64,000 nucleotides of DNA from Novosphingobium hassiacum (GCF_014196055.1 NZ_JACICY010000004.1:186065-250064), one strand, 5' to 3'; counted from the first letter of the stretch, positions 17,047-25,695 are shown. Numbers and translations are program-made. Notes: generated by a model from the letters alone, not told the origin.

Positions 17047-17721
17047 TCAACCTTCCTTGCCGAGCGCGCGCTTCATCGCTTCGAGCTCTTCATCGATCTT
17101 GTCCTGCCCGGCGAGTGCCGAGATTTCGTCGGCGAGGCTGGGCTTGCTGCTGCCGTCCGACAGGCTGAGCGCATCGGCGCGGCCTTCGGCGTAATCGACG
17201 CGGCGTTCGAGCTGGTCGAAGCGCGCCATCGCCTCGTCCACTCGCTCGCTGGCGAGCAGCGTGCGCAGGCGGACGCGGTTCTCGGCGCTTTCGAGGCGTG
17301 CGGCGATCGCGGTCTGGCGGCTGCGGGCTTCGCGCAACCGGGTCTGCAGCTTGTCGATGTCGAGTTCGTATGCGCGCATCGAATCATCCAGCACGCCGAT
17401 CTCGACGCGGAGCTGGTCGGCCATGTCGGCGGCCTTCTTCTTTTCGACCAGCGCGGCGCGGGCCAGATCGTCGCGGTCCTTCGAAAGCGCCAGCTGAGCC
17501 TTTTCCGACCAGTCGGCCTGAAGGCGATCAAGCTTGGCGACGTGGCGGCCCATTTCCTTCTGGTCGGCGATCGTGCGAGCGGCAGAGGCGCGGACTTCGA
17601 CCAGTGTTTCCTCCATCTCCATGATGATCATCCGGATCATTTTGGAAGGATCGTCTGCCTTATCAAGCAAGTCGTTGAAATTGGCGGCAATGATATCGCG
17701 AGTACGCGAGAATATGCCCAT
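17047..17721 (-). CDS. pspA: Phage-shock protein A (PspA/IM30 family)
   Basis: The 224-aa peripheral membrane protein forms helical scaffolds on stressed inner membranes and inhibits PspF. The start MGIFSRTRDIIAANFNDLLD and DDPSKMIRMIIMEMEETLVE are textbook PspA; a continuous coiled coil runs to the C-terminus. A ggag eight bases before the ATG supports this start. The frame, however, is open and coding-like for 53 more codons upstream to an ATG at 17880 that overlaps the stop of the 52-aa gene, so an extended form is possible (see findings). First major gene of the psp operon. Confidence 0.95.
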   Translation of the reverse strand: MGIFSRTRDIIAANFNDLLDKADDPSKMIRMIIMEMEETLVEVRASAARTIADQKEMGRHVAKLDRLQADWSEKAQLALSKDRDDLARAALVEKKKAADMADQLRVEIGVLDDSMRAYELDIDKLQTRLREARSRQTAIAARLESAENRVRLRTLLASERVDEAMARFDQLERRVDYAEGRADALSLSDGSSKPSLADEISALAGQDKIDEELEAMKRALGKEG

Positions 17722-17876
17722 CAGGTTCACTCCGGAGTTGAAGGACGAAAAGGATTGCGAGTTGCGCGGACGGTCGCTGTTCGACGGCGAGGTACGCAGG
17801 CGCTCAAGCTCGGCATCGAGGCGCGTGGTGCGCGAACCCTCGGTGCGAGCGGCGCGGATCGGGGTCAGGTCTTCGT

Positions 17877-18035
17877 TCATGCAAGTTCCCCGGTGATCGC
17901 GGCCGACGATGCCATGACGGTGGGCACGGCATCGACTTGGCTGTTCAGCGCGAAGCAGCACATCAGGACCATCGCACCGATGCTGACGAGGCTGGCACGT
18001 CCGAGCTGGGTGGAGAAGAACTGGGCGGTGTACAT
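17877..18035 (-). CDS. Small single-span membrane protein heading the psp operon (52 aa)
   Basis: The start MYTAQFFSTQLGRASLVSIG is followed by a hydrophobic span AMVLMCCFALNSQ and a short polar tail ending AAITGELA. An aagg ribosome site lies about ten bases upstream. It is the first ORF behind the sigma-54 promoter at 18094-18109, so it should be induced with PspA. Its stop overlaps an ATG (ATGA) that is in frame with pspA. The same frame is open antisense to pspF, but that extension is spurious. Family not assigned. Confidence 0.72.
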   Translation of the reverse strand: MYTAQFFSTQLGRASLVSIGAMVLMCCFALNSQVDAVPTVMASSAAITGELA

Positions 18036-18093
18036 CTTGCTGACCTTTCGGCGGGTTGGGTTCCGGCGTCGCTGCCGGGATTGTTCATGGTAC

Positions 18094-18109
18094 AGCAAGG
18101 GGTGTGCCA
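18094..18109 (-). promoter_or_regulatory. Sigma-54 promoter of the psp operon
   Basis: On the minus strand the sequence reads TGGCAC-acccc-TTGCT, an exact match to the -24/-12 consensus TGGCAC-N5-TTGCW. It lies 59 bases upstream of the 52-aa gene and faces away from pspF. Transcription should begin near 18082. PspF, encoded divergently, is a sigma-54 activator, so the pairing of promoter and regulator is coherent. About 100 bases between the promoter and the pspF start are available for activator and IHF sites. Confidence 0.9.
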
Positions 18110-18209
18110 AACTGTTTCCGGCGCAGATTTCCGCCGTTTTTGCCCTGTAATCCCGCTTTAATGTTGGGGAGTATTGCTGAAACTTGGGAAATTGCGCTAT
18201 TCGTTGGGC

Positions 18210-19235
18210 ATGGATCGGGAAGTTCAGTCTATCGGGCAATCGAGCGCCTTCCTCGACGCGGTCGAACGCGCCAGCCGCGCTGCGCCGATGCGCCGCCCGG
18301 TGCTGGTCATCGGCGAGCGCGGGACCGGCAAGGAACTGATCGCCGAACGCCTTCACCGCCTGTCCCCGCGCTGGACCGAACCGCTGATCACGATGAACTG
18401 CGCGGCCCTGCCCGAAACGCTGATCGAGGCCGAACTGTTCGGGCACGAGGCAGGCGCGTTTACCGGCGCCACGCGCGCGCGGAGCGGGCGGTTCGAGGAA
18501 GCCGACAAGGGCACGCTGTTCCTCGACGAATTGGGCACGCTGTCGATGGGCGCGCAGGAACGCCTGCTGCGCGCGGTTGAATATGGCGAGGTGACCCGCA
18601 TCGGATCGAGCAAGCCGGTGCGCGTGGATGTGCGCATCGTGGCAGCGACCAACGAAGACCTGCCCAAGATGGCCGAACAGGGTCGCTTCCGTCCCGACCT
18701 GCTCGACCGGCTCAGCTTCGAGGTGATCACCCTGCCCCCGCTGCGCGTGCGCGAGGGCGATATCGCGGTGCTGGCGGATTACTTCGGGCGGCGCATGGCG
18801 GCAGAACTGCACTGGGACGCCTGGCCCGGCTTTTTGCCTGCGGTCCAGCGCGCGCTGGAAGACTACCCATGGCCCGGCAACGTCCGCGAATTGCGTAACG
18901 TGGTCGAGCGCGCAGTCTATCGCTGGGACGACTGGAGCCAACCGATCGCCCACGTCCAGTTCGATCCGTTCGAAAGCGCGTGGAAGCCGATTTCGCCCCC
19001 GCGCGCGGCTGAGCCCGATGCGCCAAGCCCGGTACGCGGCGTTCCCGCGCCCGACTTCGATGGTGTCACAGACCTGCGACAGGCGGTGGAATCGCACGAA
19101 CGCGCGATCATCGAACACCATCTTGGCCGCAACCGCTTCAACCAGCGCCAGACCGCCAAAGCGCTCGGCCTCAGCTACGACCAGTTGCGCCACTGCATGA
19201 AAAAGCACGGACTGATCGAACGCGGCGCAGCCTGA
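18210..19235 (+). CDS. pspF: Sigma-54-dependent psp operon activator
   Basis: The 341-aa AAA+ enhancer-binding protein lacks an N-terminal receiver domain, as PspF does. Walker A is GERGTGKE near residue 37, the sigma-54 contact loop is GAFTGATRARSGRF, Walker B is GTLFLDEL, and the Fis-type helix-turn-helix is at the C-terminus (NQRQTAKALGLSYDQLRHCM). It activates the divergent psp promoter and is normally held back by PspA. The ATG at 18210 aligns with the known PspF start (MDREVQSIGQSSAFL); a TTG at 18174 would add 12 residues. Confidence 0.93.
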   Translation: MDREVQSIGQSSAFLDAVERASRAAPMRRPVLVIGERGTGKELIAERLHRLSPRWTEPLITMNCAALPETLIEAELFGHEAGAFTGATRARSGRFEEADKGTLFLDELGTLSMGAQERLLRAVEYGEVTRIGSSKPVRVDVRIVAATNEDLPKMAEQGRFRPDLLDRLSFEVITLPPLRVREGDIAVLADYFGRRMAAELHWDAWPGFLPAVQRALEDYPWPGNVRELRNVVERAVYRWDDWSQPIAHVQFDPFESAWKPISPPRAAEPDAPSPVRGVPAPDFDGVTDLRQAVESHERAIIEHHLGRNRFNQRQTAKALGLSYDQLRHCMKKHGLIERGAA

Positions 19236-19462
19236 TGGAGCCCGAGATCTGGTTCCGCAAATGGCTGTGGAGCTACGTTCCGGTTCACTGGAAGGGCCTC
19301 GCGCTGATGATGGGCGCGGTAATTCTGGTGTTTGCCTGTTTCGCGGTGCTCGTGCTTGCTGCCCAATACTGGCAGCGCCCGGCCATTGCGTTCACGATCC
19401 CGGTGCCGTTCCTGTATATTCTGATCACGACGTTCCGGATCGCGAGGCGGCACGCGGTTTGA
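19235..19462 (+). CDS. Small two-span membrane protein downstream of pspF (75 aa)
   Basis: The ATG shares a base with the pspF stop, so the two are co-transcribed. The start MEPEIWFRKWLWSYVPVHWK is amphipathic, followed by two spans (LALMMGAVILVFACFAVLVL and ITVP-like FTIPVPFLYILITTF) and a basic end RIARRHAV. No family is recognised. Position suggests a link with the envelope stress response, but there is no direct evidence. Confidence 0.75.
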   Translation: MEPEIWFRKWLWSYVPVHWKGLALMMGAVILVFACFAVLVLAAQYWQRPAIAFTIPVPFLYILITTFRIARRHAV

Positions 19463-19469
19463 AGGGGTA

Positions 19470-19555
19470 GCCTCAGCCCGGATCAAGTCCGGGCCGACGA
19501 GTCTTTATGCAGCGCTTAATGCACACGTCGCCCCGGACTTGATCCGGGGTGAGGC
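19470..19555. repeat. Palindromic intergenic repeat, family D (cggatcaagtccggg)
   Basis: The arms gcctcagcccggatcaagtc and the complementary gacttgatccggggtgaggc are inverted around about 40 bases. It lies between the pspF-linked gene and recF and could form a long hairpin at the end of the pspF transcript. It is the only copy of this family seen in the window. Confidence 0.8.
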
Positions 19556-19595
19556 TTCTTTCCACGAAGCGTTAAACCCACTAACGCCGCACACA

Positions 19596-20669
19596 ATGTC
19601 CCTCACCCGCCTGACCTTGCGCGACTTCCGTAACCATGCCGCGACCCGGCTGGAGGGGATGCAGGCGTTCAACGTGCTGGTGGGCGAGAACGGTGCGGGC
19701 AAGACCAATGTGCTCGAAGCGATCAGCCTGCTCGCGCCGGGGCGAGGCTTGCGGCGTGCGCAGCCCGCGGAGATGGCGGGGCGCGATGGCGACGGCGGGT
19801 TTGCCGTTGCCGCCGAGATGGAGGACGGTGCGATCCAGATCGGCACCGCCACCGACCCGCAAGCGCCCAATCGCCGCAGCGTCCGCATCAACGGTGCCGA
19901 GGGACCGGCAGCGCGGCTGGCCGAATGGCTCTCGATCACCTGGCTGACGCCCGCGATGGACCGACTGTTTGCGGAGAGCGCGGGATCGCGGCGGCGGTTC
20001 CTCGACCGGTTGGTGCTGGCGCGTGAACCCGGCCACGCCCGGACTGCGACGCGCTATGAATCCGCGCTGCGTGAACGGAACCGCCTGCTGGGTGAGGCGA
20101 CGGAGCCTGATCCGCTCTGGCTCGACGGGATCGAGGCGCAGATGGCCGAGACCGGCGCGGCAATGGCAGCGTCGCGCGCGGCGCTTGTGGCCGACCTTGG
20201 AACCGCGCTTGAAAGCGTGCCAGAACATCCTTTTGCGCGGCCATCACTGGTCTATGCAAGCGAAGTGCCCCTCGAGGCCGACGCCCTGCGTACAATGTTG
20301 CGCGAAGGCCGCCGCCGCGACCGTGCGGCGGGCCGCTCGCTGACCGGACCGCATCGCGATGATCTGGCGGTGACGCTGGCGGCCAAGAACGCACCCGCTG
20401 CCGATTGCTCGACCGGAGAGCAGAAGGCGATGCTGATCGCCATCGTGCTGGCCCATGCGGGGCTGACAGCGGGTGAGCGCCCGCGCCTGCTGCTGCTGGA
20501 CGAAATTGCCGCGCACCTCGACCCGGTGCGCCGTGCCGCGCTGTTCGAGCGGCTGGCAGAGTCAGGCGCGCAAGTGTGGATGACCGGAACCGAGATTGCG
20601 CCGTTTGCGGAGGTTGCCGACGCCAGCGCCGTGTGGGCGGTGAGCGATGGGATGGCGGAACGGGTCTGA
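19596..20669 (+). CDS. recF: DNA replication and repair protein RecF
   Basis: This 357-aa SMC-like ATPase acts with RecO and RecR to load RecA on gapped DNA. The start MSLTRLTLRDFRNHAATRLE and Walker A VLVGENGAGKTNVLEAISLL are canonical. The signature motif is in ADCSTGEQKAMLIAIVLAHA and Walker B in RLLLLDEIAAHLDP. The frame extends upstream to 19539, but the ATG at 19596 fits the family start. recF is not next to dnaN or gyrB here. Confidence 0.96.
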   Translation: MSLTRLTLRDFRNHAATRLEGMQAFNVLVGENGAGKTNVLEAISLLAPGRGLRRAQPAEMAGRDGDGGFAVAAEMEDGAIQIGTATDPQAPNRRSVRINGAEGPAARLAEWLSITWLTPAMDRLFAESAGSRRRFLDRLVLAREPGHARTATRYESALRERNRLLGEATEPDPLWLDGIEAQMAETGAAMAASRAALVADLGTALESVPEHPFARPSLVYASEVPLEADALRTMLREGRRRDRAAGRSLTGPHRDDLAVTLAAKNAPAADCSTGEQKAMLIAIVLAHAGLTAGERPRLLLLDEIAAHLDPVRRAALFERLAESGAQVWMTGTEIAPFAEVADASAVWAVSDGMAERV

Positions 20670-20688
20670 CCGGCGTTGCAGGCTCTTT

Positions 20689-21366
20689 CTATTGCTCAGC
20701 CGCCTTCAGCGCCCCCGCCACCTGCGCCTGCGTCGCGGCAACGATCGCATCGACCCCCTGCGCATTGGGATGCACGTTATCGTCCAGCATCAGGCCCTTG
20801 TTCCCCAGCACCGGTGCGAGGAAGAACGGCACCAGCCCCGCCTTGTGTTTCTTCGCAAGTTCGGGCCAGATCACGTTGAATTCGGTTACATAGTTCTCGC
20901 CAAGATTGGGCGCAGCCAGCATCCCGGTCAGCACCACCGGAATGGCCCGTCTGTCGAATTCGGTCAGGATCGCATCGAGGTTCGCGCGCGTCTCGGCAGG
21001 CGGCAGGCCGCGCAACATGTCGTTTCCGCCGAGGCCGACGAGCGCCAGCGTTGGCTTGACCTTCTGGTTATCGAGCGTGAACGTCAGCCGCTGCAACGCC
21101 GCTGCGGTCGTGTCCCCCGAAACGCCCGCATTGACCAACCGCGCTGGCGTGCCAGCAGCGTTCAGCGCAGCCTCAAGCCGCGGCGGATAGCCCTCGCCCG
21201 GATTCAGGCGGTAGCCTGCATAGAGGCTGTCCCCGAATGCGAGGATCACCGGCGCATCGGCAGGCACGGGCGCTGCGGCCACGGCCCCGGTCGGCGCAGG
21301 CTCGGGTGCCTTTTCCGCTGAGCAGGCGGTAAGGGTAAGGATGGCGACAAAGGCTAGGGTTCGCAT
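20689..21366 (-). CDS. tesA: GDSL-type esterase / lysophospholipase (TesA-like lipoprotein)
   Basis: The 225-aa hydrolase begins MRTLAFVAILTLTACSAEKA, a lipoprotein signal with lipobox LTAC. An Ala/Pro linker precedes the SGNH core: block I FGDSLYAGY with the catalytic serine, block III GGNDMLRG, and block V DNVHPNAQG with Asp and His. TesA-type enzymes act as periplasmic thioesterase, lysophospholipase and arylesterase. It is divergent from an ABC transporter pair, the same arrangement as tesA/ybbA-ybbP in enterobacteria. Confidence 0.92.
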   Translation of the reverse strand: MRTLAFVAILTLTACSAEKAPEPAPTGAVAAAPVPADAPVILAFGDSLYAGYRLNPGEGYPPRLEAALNAAGTPARLVNAGVSGDTTAAALQRLTFTLDNQKVKPTLALVGLGGNDMLRGLPPAETRANLDAILTEFDRRAIPVVLTGMLAAPNLGENYVTEFNVIWPELAKKHKAGLVPFFLAPVLGNKGLMLDDNVHPNAQGVDAIVAATQAQVAGALKAAEQ

Positions 21367-21425
21367 TGCAACTCCGCTTGCGCGCCCCCAAGTGCCGGTT
21401 GCGCCTTGCAACCAATCTATGCCAC

Positions 21426-22127
21426 GTGGAGCCCGTGACAAGCACCCCCTCCCCGGTAATCGCCGCATCCGCCCTCACCCTCTCGCTCGGCTCAGGCGAA
21501 GCGCGGGTCGAAATCCTGCGCGGGATCGATCTCGTCGTGGGCGCAGGTGAAACGCTGGCTCTGCTCGGCCCATCGGGTTCGGGCAAGTCCTCGTTGCTCG
21601 CGATCCTCTCAGGCCTCGAACGTGCCAGCGGCGGCTCGCTGAGCGTTGCGGGTGCCGATTTCACCGTGCTCGACGAGGACGGCCTTGCTGCCGCGCGGCG
21701 TGGGCGCATCGGCATCGTGCTGCAGGCGTTTCACCTGCTGCCGACGATGACCGCGCTTGAAAACGTCGCCACCCCGCTCGAGCTTGCCGGAATGCCCGGC
21801 GCGATGGCGCGCGCCGAGGCGGAATTGTCCGCCGTCGGCCTAGGTCACCGCCTGAACCACTACCCGGCGCAGCTTTCGGGCGGCGAGCAGCAGCGCGTCG
21901 CCATCGCCCGCGCGCTCGCCCCCAAACCCACGATCCTGTTCGCTGATGAGCCCACCGGGAACCTCGACCACGCCACCGGCGAGGCTGTCGCCGACCTCCT
22001 GTTCGCCCGCGCCGCCGAGGCAGGCGCGACGTTCATTCTGGTTTCGCACGACGAGGCTCTGGCTGCGCGCTGTGGGCGGATCGTCCGGCTGGCCGACGGG
22101 CGCATCGCGTCGGACAGTGCCGCGTGA
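21426..22127 (+). CDS. ybbA: ABC transporter ATP-binding protein (YbbA/LolD type)
   Basis: The ATPase of about 233 aa has Walker A LGPSGSGKSS, the signature LSGGEQQRVAIARAL, Walker B ILFADEPTGNLD and the switch histidine in VSHDEA. The layout places it in the MacB/LolD/YbbA group that pairs with FtsX-like permeases. Two GTG codons (21426, 21435) are possible starts and no ATG is suitable, so the N-terminus is uncertain. The stop overlaps the permease start (GTGA). Divergent from tesA, as in E. coli; substrates of YbbA-YbbP are not known. Confidence 0.9.
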   Translation: MEPVTSTPSPVIAASALTLSLGSGEARVEILRGIDLVVGAGETLALLGPSGSGKSSLLAILSGLERASGGSLSVAGADFTVLDEDGLAAARRGRIGIVLQAFHLLPTMTALENVATPLELAGMPGAMARAEAELSAVGLGHRLNHYPAQLSGGEQQRVAIARALAPKPTILFADEPTGNLDHATGEAVADLLFARAAEAGATFILVSHDEALAARCGRIVRLADGRIASDSAA

Positions 22128-24694
22128 ACCTTTCGTGGAGCGCCGCGTGGAAGCTGGCATCGCGCGGGCTCAACTGGCGCTTCAAGGGCTTGCGCCTGCT
22201 GCTGGTGTGCCTTGTGCTCGGCACTGCCGCGCTGTCTGCCATCGGCACGCTGACCGGCGCGATCGAGCGCGAACTGGCGACGCGCGGCCGCGAAATGCTG
22301 GGCGCGGATCTGGAGTTCACTCTGGCGGCGCGCGAGCCTGCGCCCGATGAACTCGCCGCCATCGGCGCGATGGGTGAATTGTCGCAAGGTGCGCGACTTC
22401 AGGCGATGGCTGTACGGCTGGGGCCACCACCCCCAACCCCCTCCTCTGAAGAAGAGGGGGCTAATGCCGCTACCCCGGTCGAACTGAAGGCCGTCGATGC
22501 CAAATGGCCGATTTACGGGCGGTTCACGCTCGATGGCGGCAAACAGGTCGGCGCACCGCAAGGGCTCACCGCCTTGATCGCGCCCGGCGTGGCCGACCGG
22601 CTTGACGTCAAACCCGGCGACCGGCTGCAAATCGGCAAGGCGGTGCTCACCATCGGCGGCGTGATCGGCAGCGAGCCCGACCGGCTGGCCGAGGGCTTCG
22701 CGCTCGGCCCGACGGTCATCGTAAGCCAACAGGGCCTCGCCGCATCGGGCCTCGTCCAGCCCGGATCGATGGTCCGCACCAAGCTGCGTGTGAAGCTGCC
22801 CGCCAGTGCCGATCCTGTCGCGTTGGGCGAGAGCATCAAGGCACGCTTTCCGTTGGCAGGCTACGAAGTACGCACGCGCGACAAGGCCTCGCCGGGGCTC
22901 GACCGCTTCGTATCGCGCATGGGCCAGTTCCTCGTGCTGGTCGCTCTGGCGGCGCTGGCGATTGCCGGGATCGGCATTGGCAACGGCGTCAACTCCTACC
23001 TCGAGACACGGCGCGGCAGCATCGCCACGCTCAAGATCCTCGGCGCATCGAGTGGCGACATCGCGCGGATCTACCTGATGCAGCTTGCCGCTGCCTCCAC
23101 GCTGGCGATCATCGCGGGGCTCGCAATCGGGGTCAGCGTCACCCCGCTGCTGGGCAAGGCGCTGCAAGGCCCGCTGCCGATAGAACCGGGGCTGGTAATC
23201 GACGCGGGCGCGCTGGCCATCGCCGCTGGATATGGCGCGCTGATCGCGCTTACCTTTGCCGCCCCGCCACTGATCCGCGCGCGCGATTTTCCCGCGATGG
23301 CGCAGATGCGGGCGCGGGTCAGCCCGCTCGGCACGCAGTGGCGCGCGGCTTTGCTACCCGTTGCCGCAGGCCTCGCCGGGATCTGCGCGCTGGCGATCCT
23401 CACCGCGCCGCAGCCTCTGCTCGCGGCAGGATTCCTTGGTGGAGCGGCAGCGCTGTTCGTGGCGCTCACCCTGCTTGGACGTGGGCTGACCGCGCTTGCG
23501 GCGCGGATGCCCCGGCCCAAGGGTGCGATCGCGCGCATGGCGCTGGCCAACCTCCACCGGCCGGGCGCGCAGACATCGGCACTGGTCGTGGCATTGGGCT
23601 TCGGCCTTGCAGCGTTCGTGCTGCTGGCAGGCGTGCAGACAAGCCTCGACGGCAACATCGTGGCGCGCGTACCGAACCGTGCGCCCGATTACTTCGTGCT
23701 CGACCTGCCGCGTGATCGCGTCGCCGCCTTCGACGCCGTGGTCAAGGGCGCCGCGCCTGCAGCCGACATCCGCACGGTTGCCGCGATGCGCGGGTCGATC
23801 GTCGCCTATGGCCCCGCCAATGCGATGACCCGCGTCGCCGATCTCAAGCAGATCCCGGACAATGCCTGGCCGCTCCGAGGCGACCGGGGTTTGACCTATT
23901 CGGACACCCTGCCCGAGGGCAACAGCCTGACCGCCGGCCAATGGTGGGTCAAGGACTATACCGGCGAACCACTGGTGTCAGTCGACGAGGCACTGGGCGA
24001 GGCGCTGAACCTCAAGCTGGGCGACCGCATCGCCGTTTCGGTACTCGGCGTCGAGCGTGAGGCAAAGATCGCCTCGTTTCGGCGGATCGACTGGGAATCG
24101 ATGGGCTTCAACTACGTGCTGGTATTCTCCCCCAACGCGATCTCGGACGCCCCGCACAACCTGGCCGCCACTATCAGCCTGCCCGCCGACGCCAAGACGC
24201 CGCAAGTGCGCCGCGCGATCCTGGCGGGGCTGGTCAAGGCGCTACCATCCAGTTCGGTGATCGAAATCGGCCCCGTGCTGGCACAGGCGCGCGTGATCCT
24301 GTCGCAGATGGGCACCGCGATCCTAGCGGCGGCCAGCGTCGCGATCCTTGCCGGGATGGCCGTGCTGGCAGGCGCGATTGCGGCCGCGCGCGAACGCAAG
24401 ACCTATGACAATGTGATCCTTCGCGTGCTGGGCGCAAGCCGCAGGCAGTTGCTCGTGCTGCTGCTGGCGGAATACGGGCTGCTCAGCGCACTGCTCGCAG
24501 GCGTCGCGCTCGTGCTCGGCTCGGGCGTCGCATGGGGCGTGATCGTGCTGCTGTTCGAATTCGACTGGCTGCCCGACTGGCCGCGCATTCTTGGCGTGCT
24601 CGGCGGCGGCGTGGCGCTGGTCATGGTCCTGGCGGTGGCGGGGTCGGTTGGGTTGCTGAGGACGAGACCTGCGCAAGTGCTGCGGGAGTTGTAG
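22124..24694 (+). CDS. ybbP: FtsX-like ABC transporter permease (YbbP type)
   Basis: The 856-aa permease has an N-terminal span (LRLLLVCLVLGTAALSAIGT), a large periplasmic domain, and two FtsX-like membrane blocks (about 265-410 and 720-850, with the motif ERKTYDNVILRVLGASRRQL near 760). The length and ten-span plan match YbbP. The GTG start overlaps ybbA. Residues 100-113 (GPPPPTPSSEEEGA) are encoded by a half unit of intergenic repeat family C that lies in frame inside the periplasmic domain, an unusual case of repeat capture in a coding region. Confidence 0.9.
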   Translation: MNLSWSAAWKLASRGLNWRFKGLRLLLVCLVLGTAALSAIGTLTGAIERELATRGREMLGADLEFTLAAREPAPDELAAIGAMGELSQGARLQAMAVRLGPPPPTPSSEEEGANAATPVELKAVDAKWPIYGRFTLDGGKQVGAPQGLTALIAPGVADRLDVKPGDRLQIGKAVLTIGGVIGSEPDRLAEGFALGPTVIVSQQGLAASGLVQPGSMVRTKLRVKLPASADPVALGESIKARFPLAGYEVRTRDKASPGLDRFVSRMGQFLVLVALAALAIAGIGIGNGVNSYLETRRGSIATLKILGASSGDIARIYLMQLAAASTLAIIAGLAIGVSVTPLLGKALQGPLPIEPGLVIDAGALAIAAGYGALIALTFAAPPLIRARDFPAMAQMRARVSPLGTQWRAALLPVAAGLAGICALAILTAPQPLLAAGFLGGAAALFVALTLLGRGLTALAARMPRPKGAIARMALANLHRPGAQTSALVVALGFGLAAFVLLAGVQTSLDGNIVARVPNRAPDYFVLDLPRDRVAAFDAVVKGAAPAADIRTVAAMRGSIVAYGPANAMTRVADLKQIPDNAWPLRGDRGLTYSDTLPEGNSLTAGQWWVKDYTGEPLVSVDEALGEALNLKLGDRIAVSVLGVEREAKIASFRRIDWESMGFNYVLVFSPNAISDAPHNLAATISLPADAKTPQVRRAILAGLVKALPSSSVIEIGPVLAQARVILSQMGTAILAAASVAILAGMAVLAGAIAAARERKTYDNVILRVLGASRRQLLVLLLAEYGLLSALLAGVALVLGSGVAWGVIVLLFEFDWLPDWPRILGVLGGGVALVMVLAVAGSVGLLRTRPAQVLREL
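22424..22461. repeat. Half unit of repeat family C inside ybbP
   Basis: The sequence caccacccccaaccccctcc followed by tctgaagaagagggggct is nearly identical to the right arm of the intergenic repeat at 4141-4178 (tctgaagcggagggggct there). It adds about 14 codons without breaking the ybbP frame. Confidence 0.85.
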
Positions 24695-24701
24695 AAGTAG
24701 A

Positions 24702-24795
24702 GCCCACCCCCGACCCCTCCCGCAGGCGGGAGGGGGGAAGTGACGTGCGGCCCCTTGTTCCCCCCTCCCGCTTGCGGGAGGGGTCGGGGGTGGGC
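24702..24795. repeat. Palindromic intergenic repeat, family C
   Basis: The arms gcccacccccgacccctccc and the complementary gggaggggtcgggggtgggc are inverted around about 45 bases that themselves pair (gcaggcgggagggggg and cccccctcccgcttgc). It lies between the convergent ybbP and DUF805 genes and could terminate both. Confidence 0.85.
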
Positions 24796-24810
24796 CTACG
24801 CAACGTCAAA

Positions 24811-25227
24811 TCAGCTGAACACATCCGCAGGCGACGGGTTCTTCGGGTCCGCCCCGAACCGGTTCGTGCCGTGCGTTCCGTCGAGACACATCAGCACGAA
24901 CAGCGCGAACCAGCCGAAAAACGGGATCAGCGCGAGCAGCAACAACCACCCGGTGCGATCCTGATCGTGCAGGCGGCGCACCGACACCGCGAGCGACGGG
25001 ATCAGGCTGCCGAGCCAGAACAATCCGCCGATCCAGCTTCCCGCTCCCACCAGCCGACTGCCATAGACCAACGTACCGCCGCCGCGCTGCAGATCGTTCG
25101 TTCCGAACAGCGCGTTCAGCACGATCATCACCAGCACATAGAATAGCGCAAACATCCAGTATTCGCGACGGCGCGACCGACCGGTGAATTCGGCATAGCG
25201 CCGGTAAGGCAGGATCATCCAGTTCAT
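24811..25227 (-). CDS. DUF805 inner-membrane protein (copy 2)
   Basis: The 138-aa product begins MNWMILPYRRYAEFTGRSRR and contains the DUF805 hallmarks REYWMFALFYVLVMIVLNAL and SLAVSVRRLHDQDRTGWLLL, with four spans. The tail NRFGADPKNPSPADVFS is conserved with its neighbour. DUF805 (YhaH/YhaI type) proteins have no established function. It is paralogous to the gene at 25279, 52 bases upstream, in the same orientation. An in-frame TTG at 25242 was rejected as the start. Confidence 0.9.
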   Translation of the reverse strand: MNWMILPYRRYAEFTGRSRRREYWMFALFYVLVMIVLNALFGTNDLQRGGGTLVYGSRLVGAGSWIGGLFWLGSLIPSLAVSVRRLHDQDRTGWLLLLALIPFFGWFALFVLMCLDGTHGTNRFGADPKNPSPADVFS

Positions 25228-25278
25228 CGGCGGCACTCGCAAATGAGGAAGCGCGGCGCCCCGCCGCGCTTCCGTGGT

Positions 25279-25695
25279 TCAGGCAAATACGTCGGAATTT
25301 GTCGGATTTTTCGGATCATTGCCATAGCGGTTGGACCCGCGTGTACCTTCGAGGCACATGAAAATGAACACGATCAGCCCGCCGATGTATGGAATCAAGC
25401 CGAGCAGAACCAGCCACCCGGACTTGTCCTGATCGTGGAATCGGCGGACCTGAACTGCGATCGACGGAATGATGCTGCCAAGGCCCCAGATGGCCATCAG
25501 CACGACGCCCAGCCAGAACAGCGGACCCGGCGCATTCTCGCCGCTTGCATCCGCCGACATGCCCCCTGCGAACATCAGCGCCATACAGACGGCCAGTACG
25601 ATGAACGACAGCAGCACGAACATCCAGTATTCCTTGCGCCGTGAGCGCCCGGAAAAGTCGGCATAGCGCCGGTACGGCATCAACATCCATTCCAT
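25279..25695 (-). CDS. DUF805 inner-membrane protein (copy 1)
   Basis: The 138-aa product begins MEWMLMPYRRYADFSGRSRR with KEYWMFVLLSFIVLAVCMAL and IAVQVRRFHDQDKSGWLVLL, and ends NRYGNDPKNPTNSDVFA. It has four predicted spans. It is the same length as the downstream copy and roughly half identical to it, so the pair arose by tandem duplication. agggggaa lies upstream of the ATG. Function unknown. Confidence 0.9.
   Translation of the reverse strand: MEWMLMPYRRYADFSGRSRRKEYWMFVLLSFIVLAVCMALMFAGGMSADASGENAPGPLFWLGVVLMAIWGLGSIIPSIAVQVRRFHDQDKSGWLVLLGLIPYIGGLIVFIFMCLEGTRGSNRYGNDPKNPTNSDVFA

Noticed and set aside
17877..19208. Long minus-strand ORF (443 codons) covering pspF antisense
   Set aside because: It is open only because of the high-GC third-position shadow of pspF. 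Only its last 52 codons, with their own ATG and ribosome site, look like a gene.
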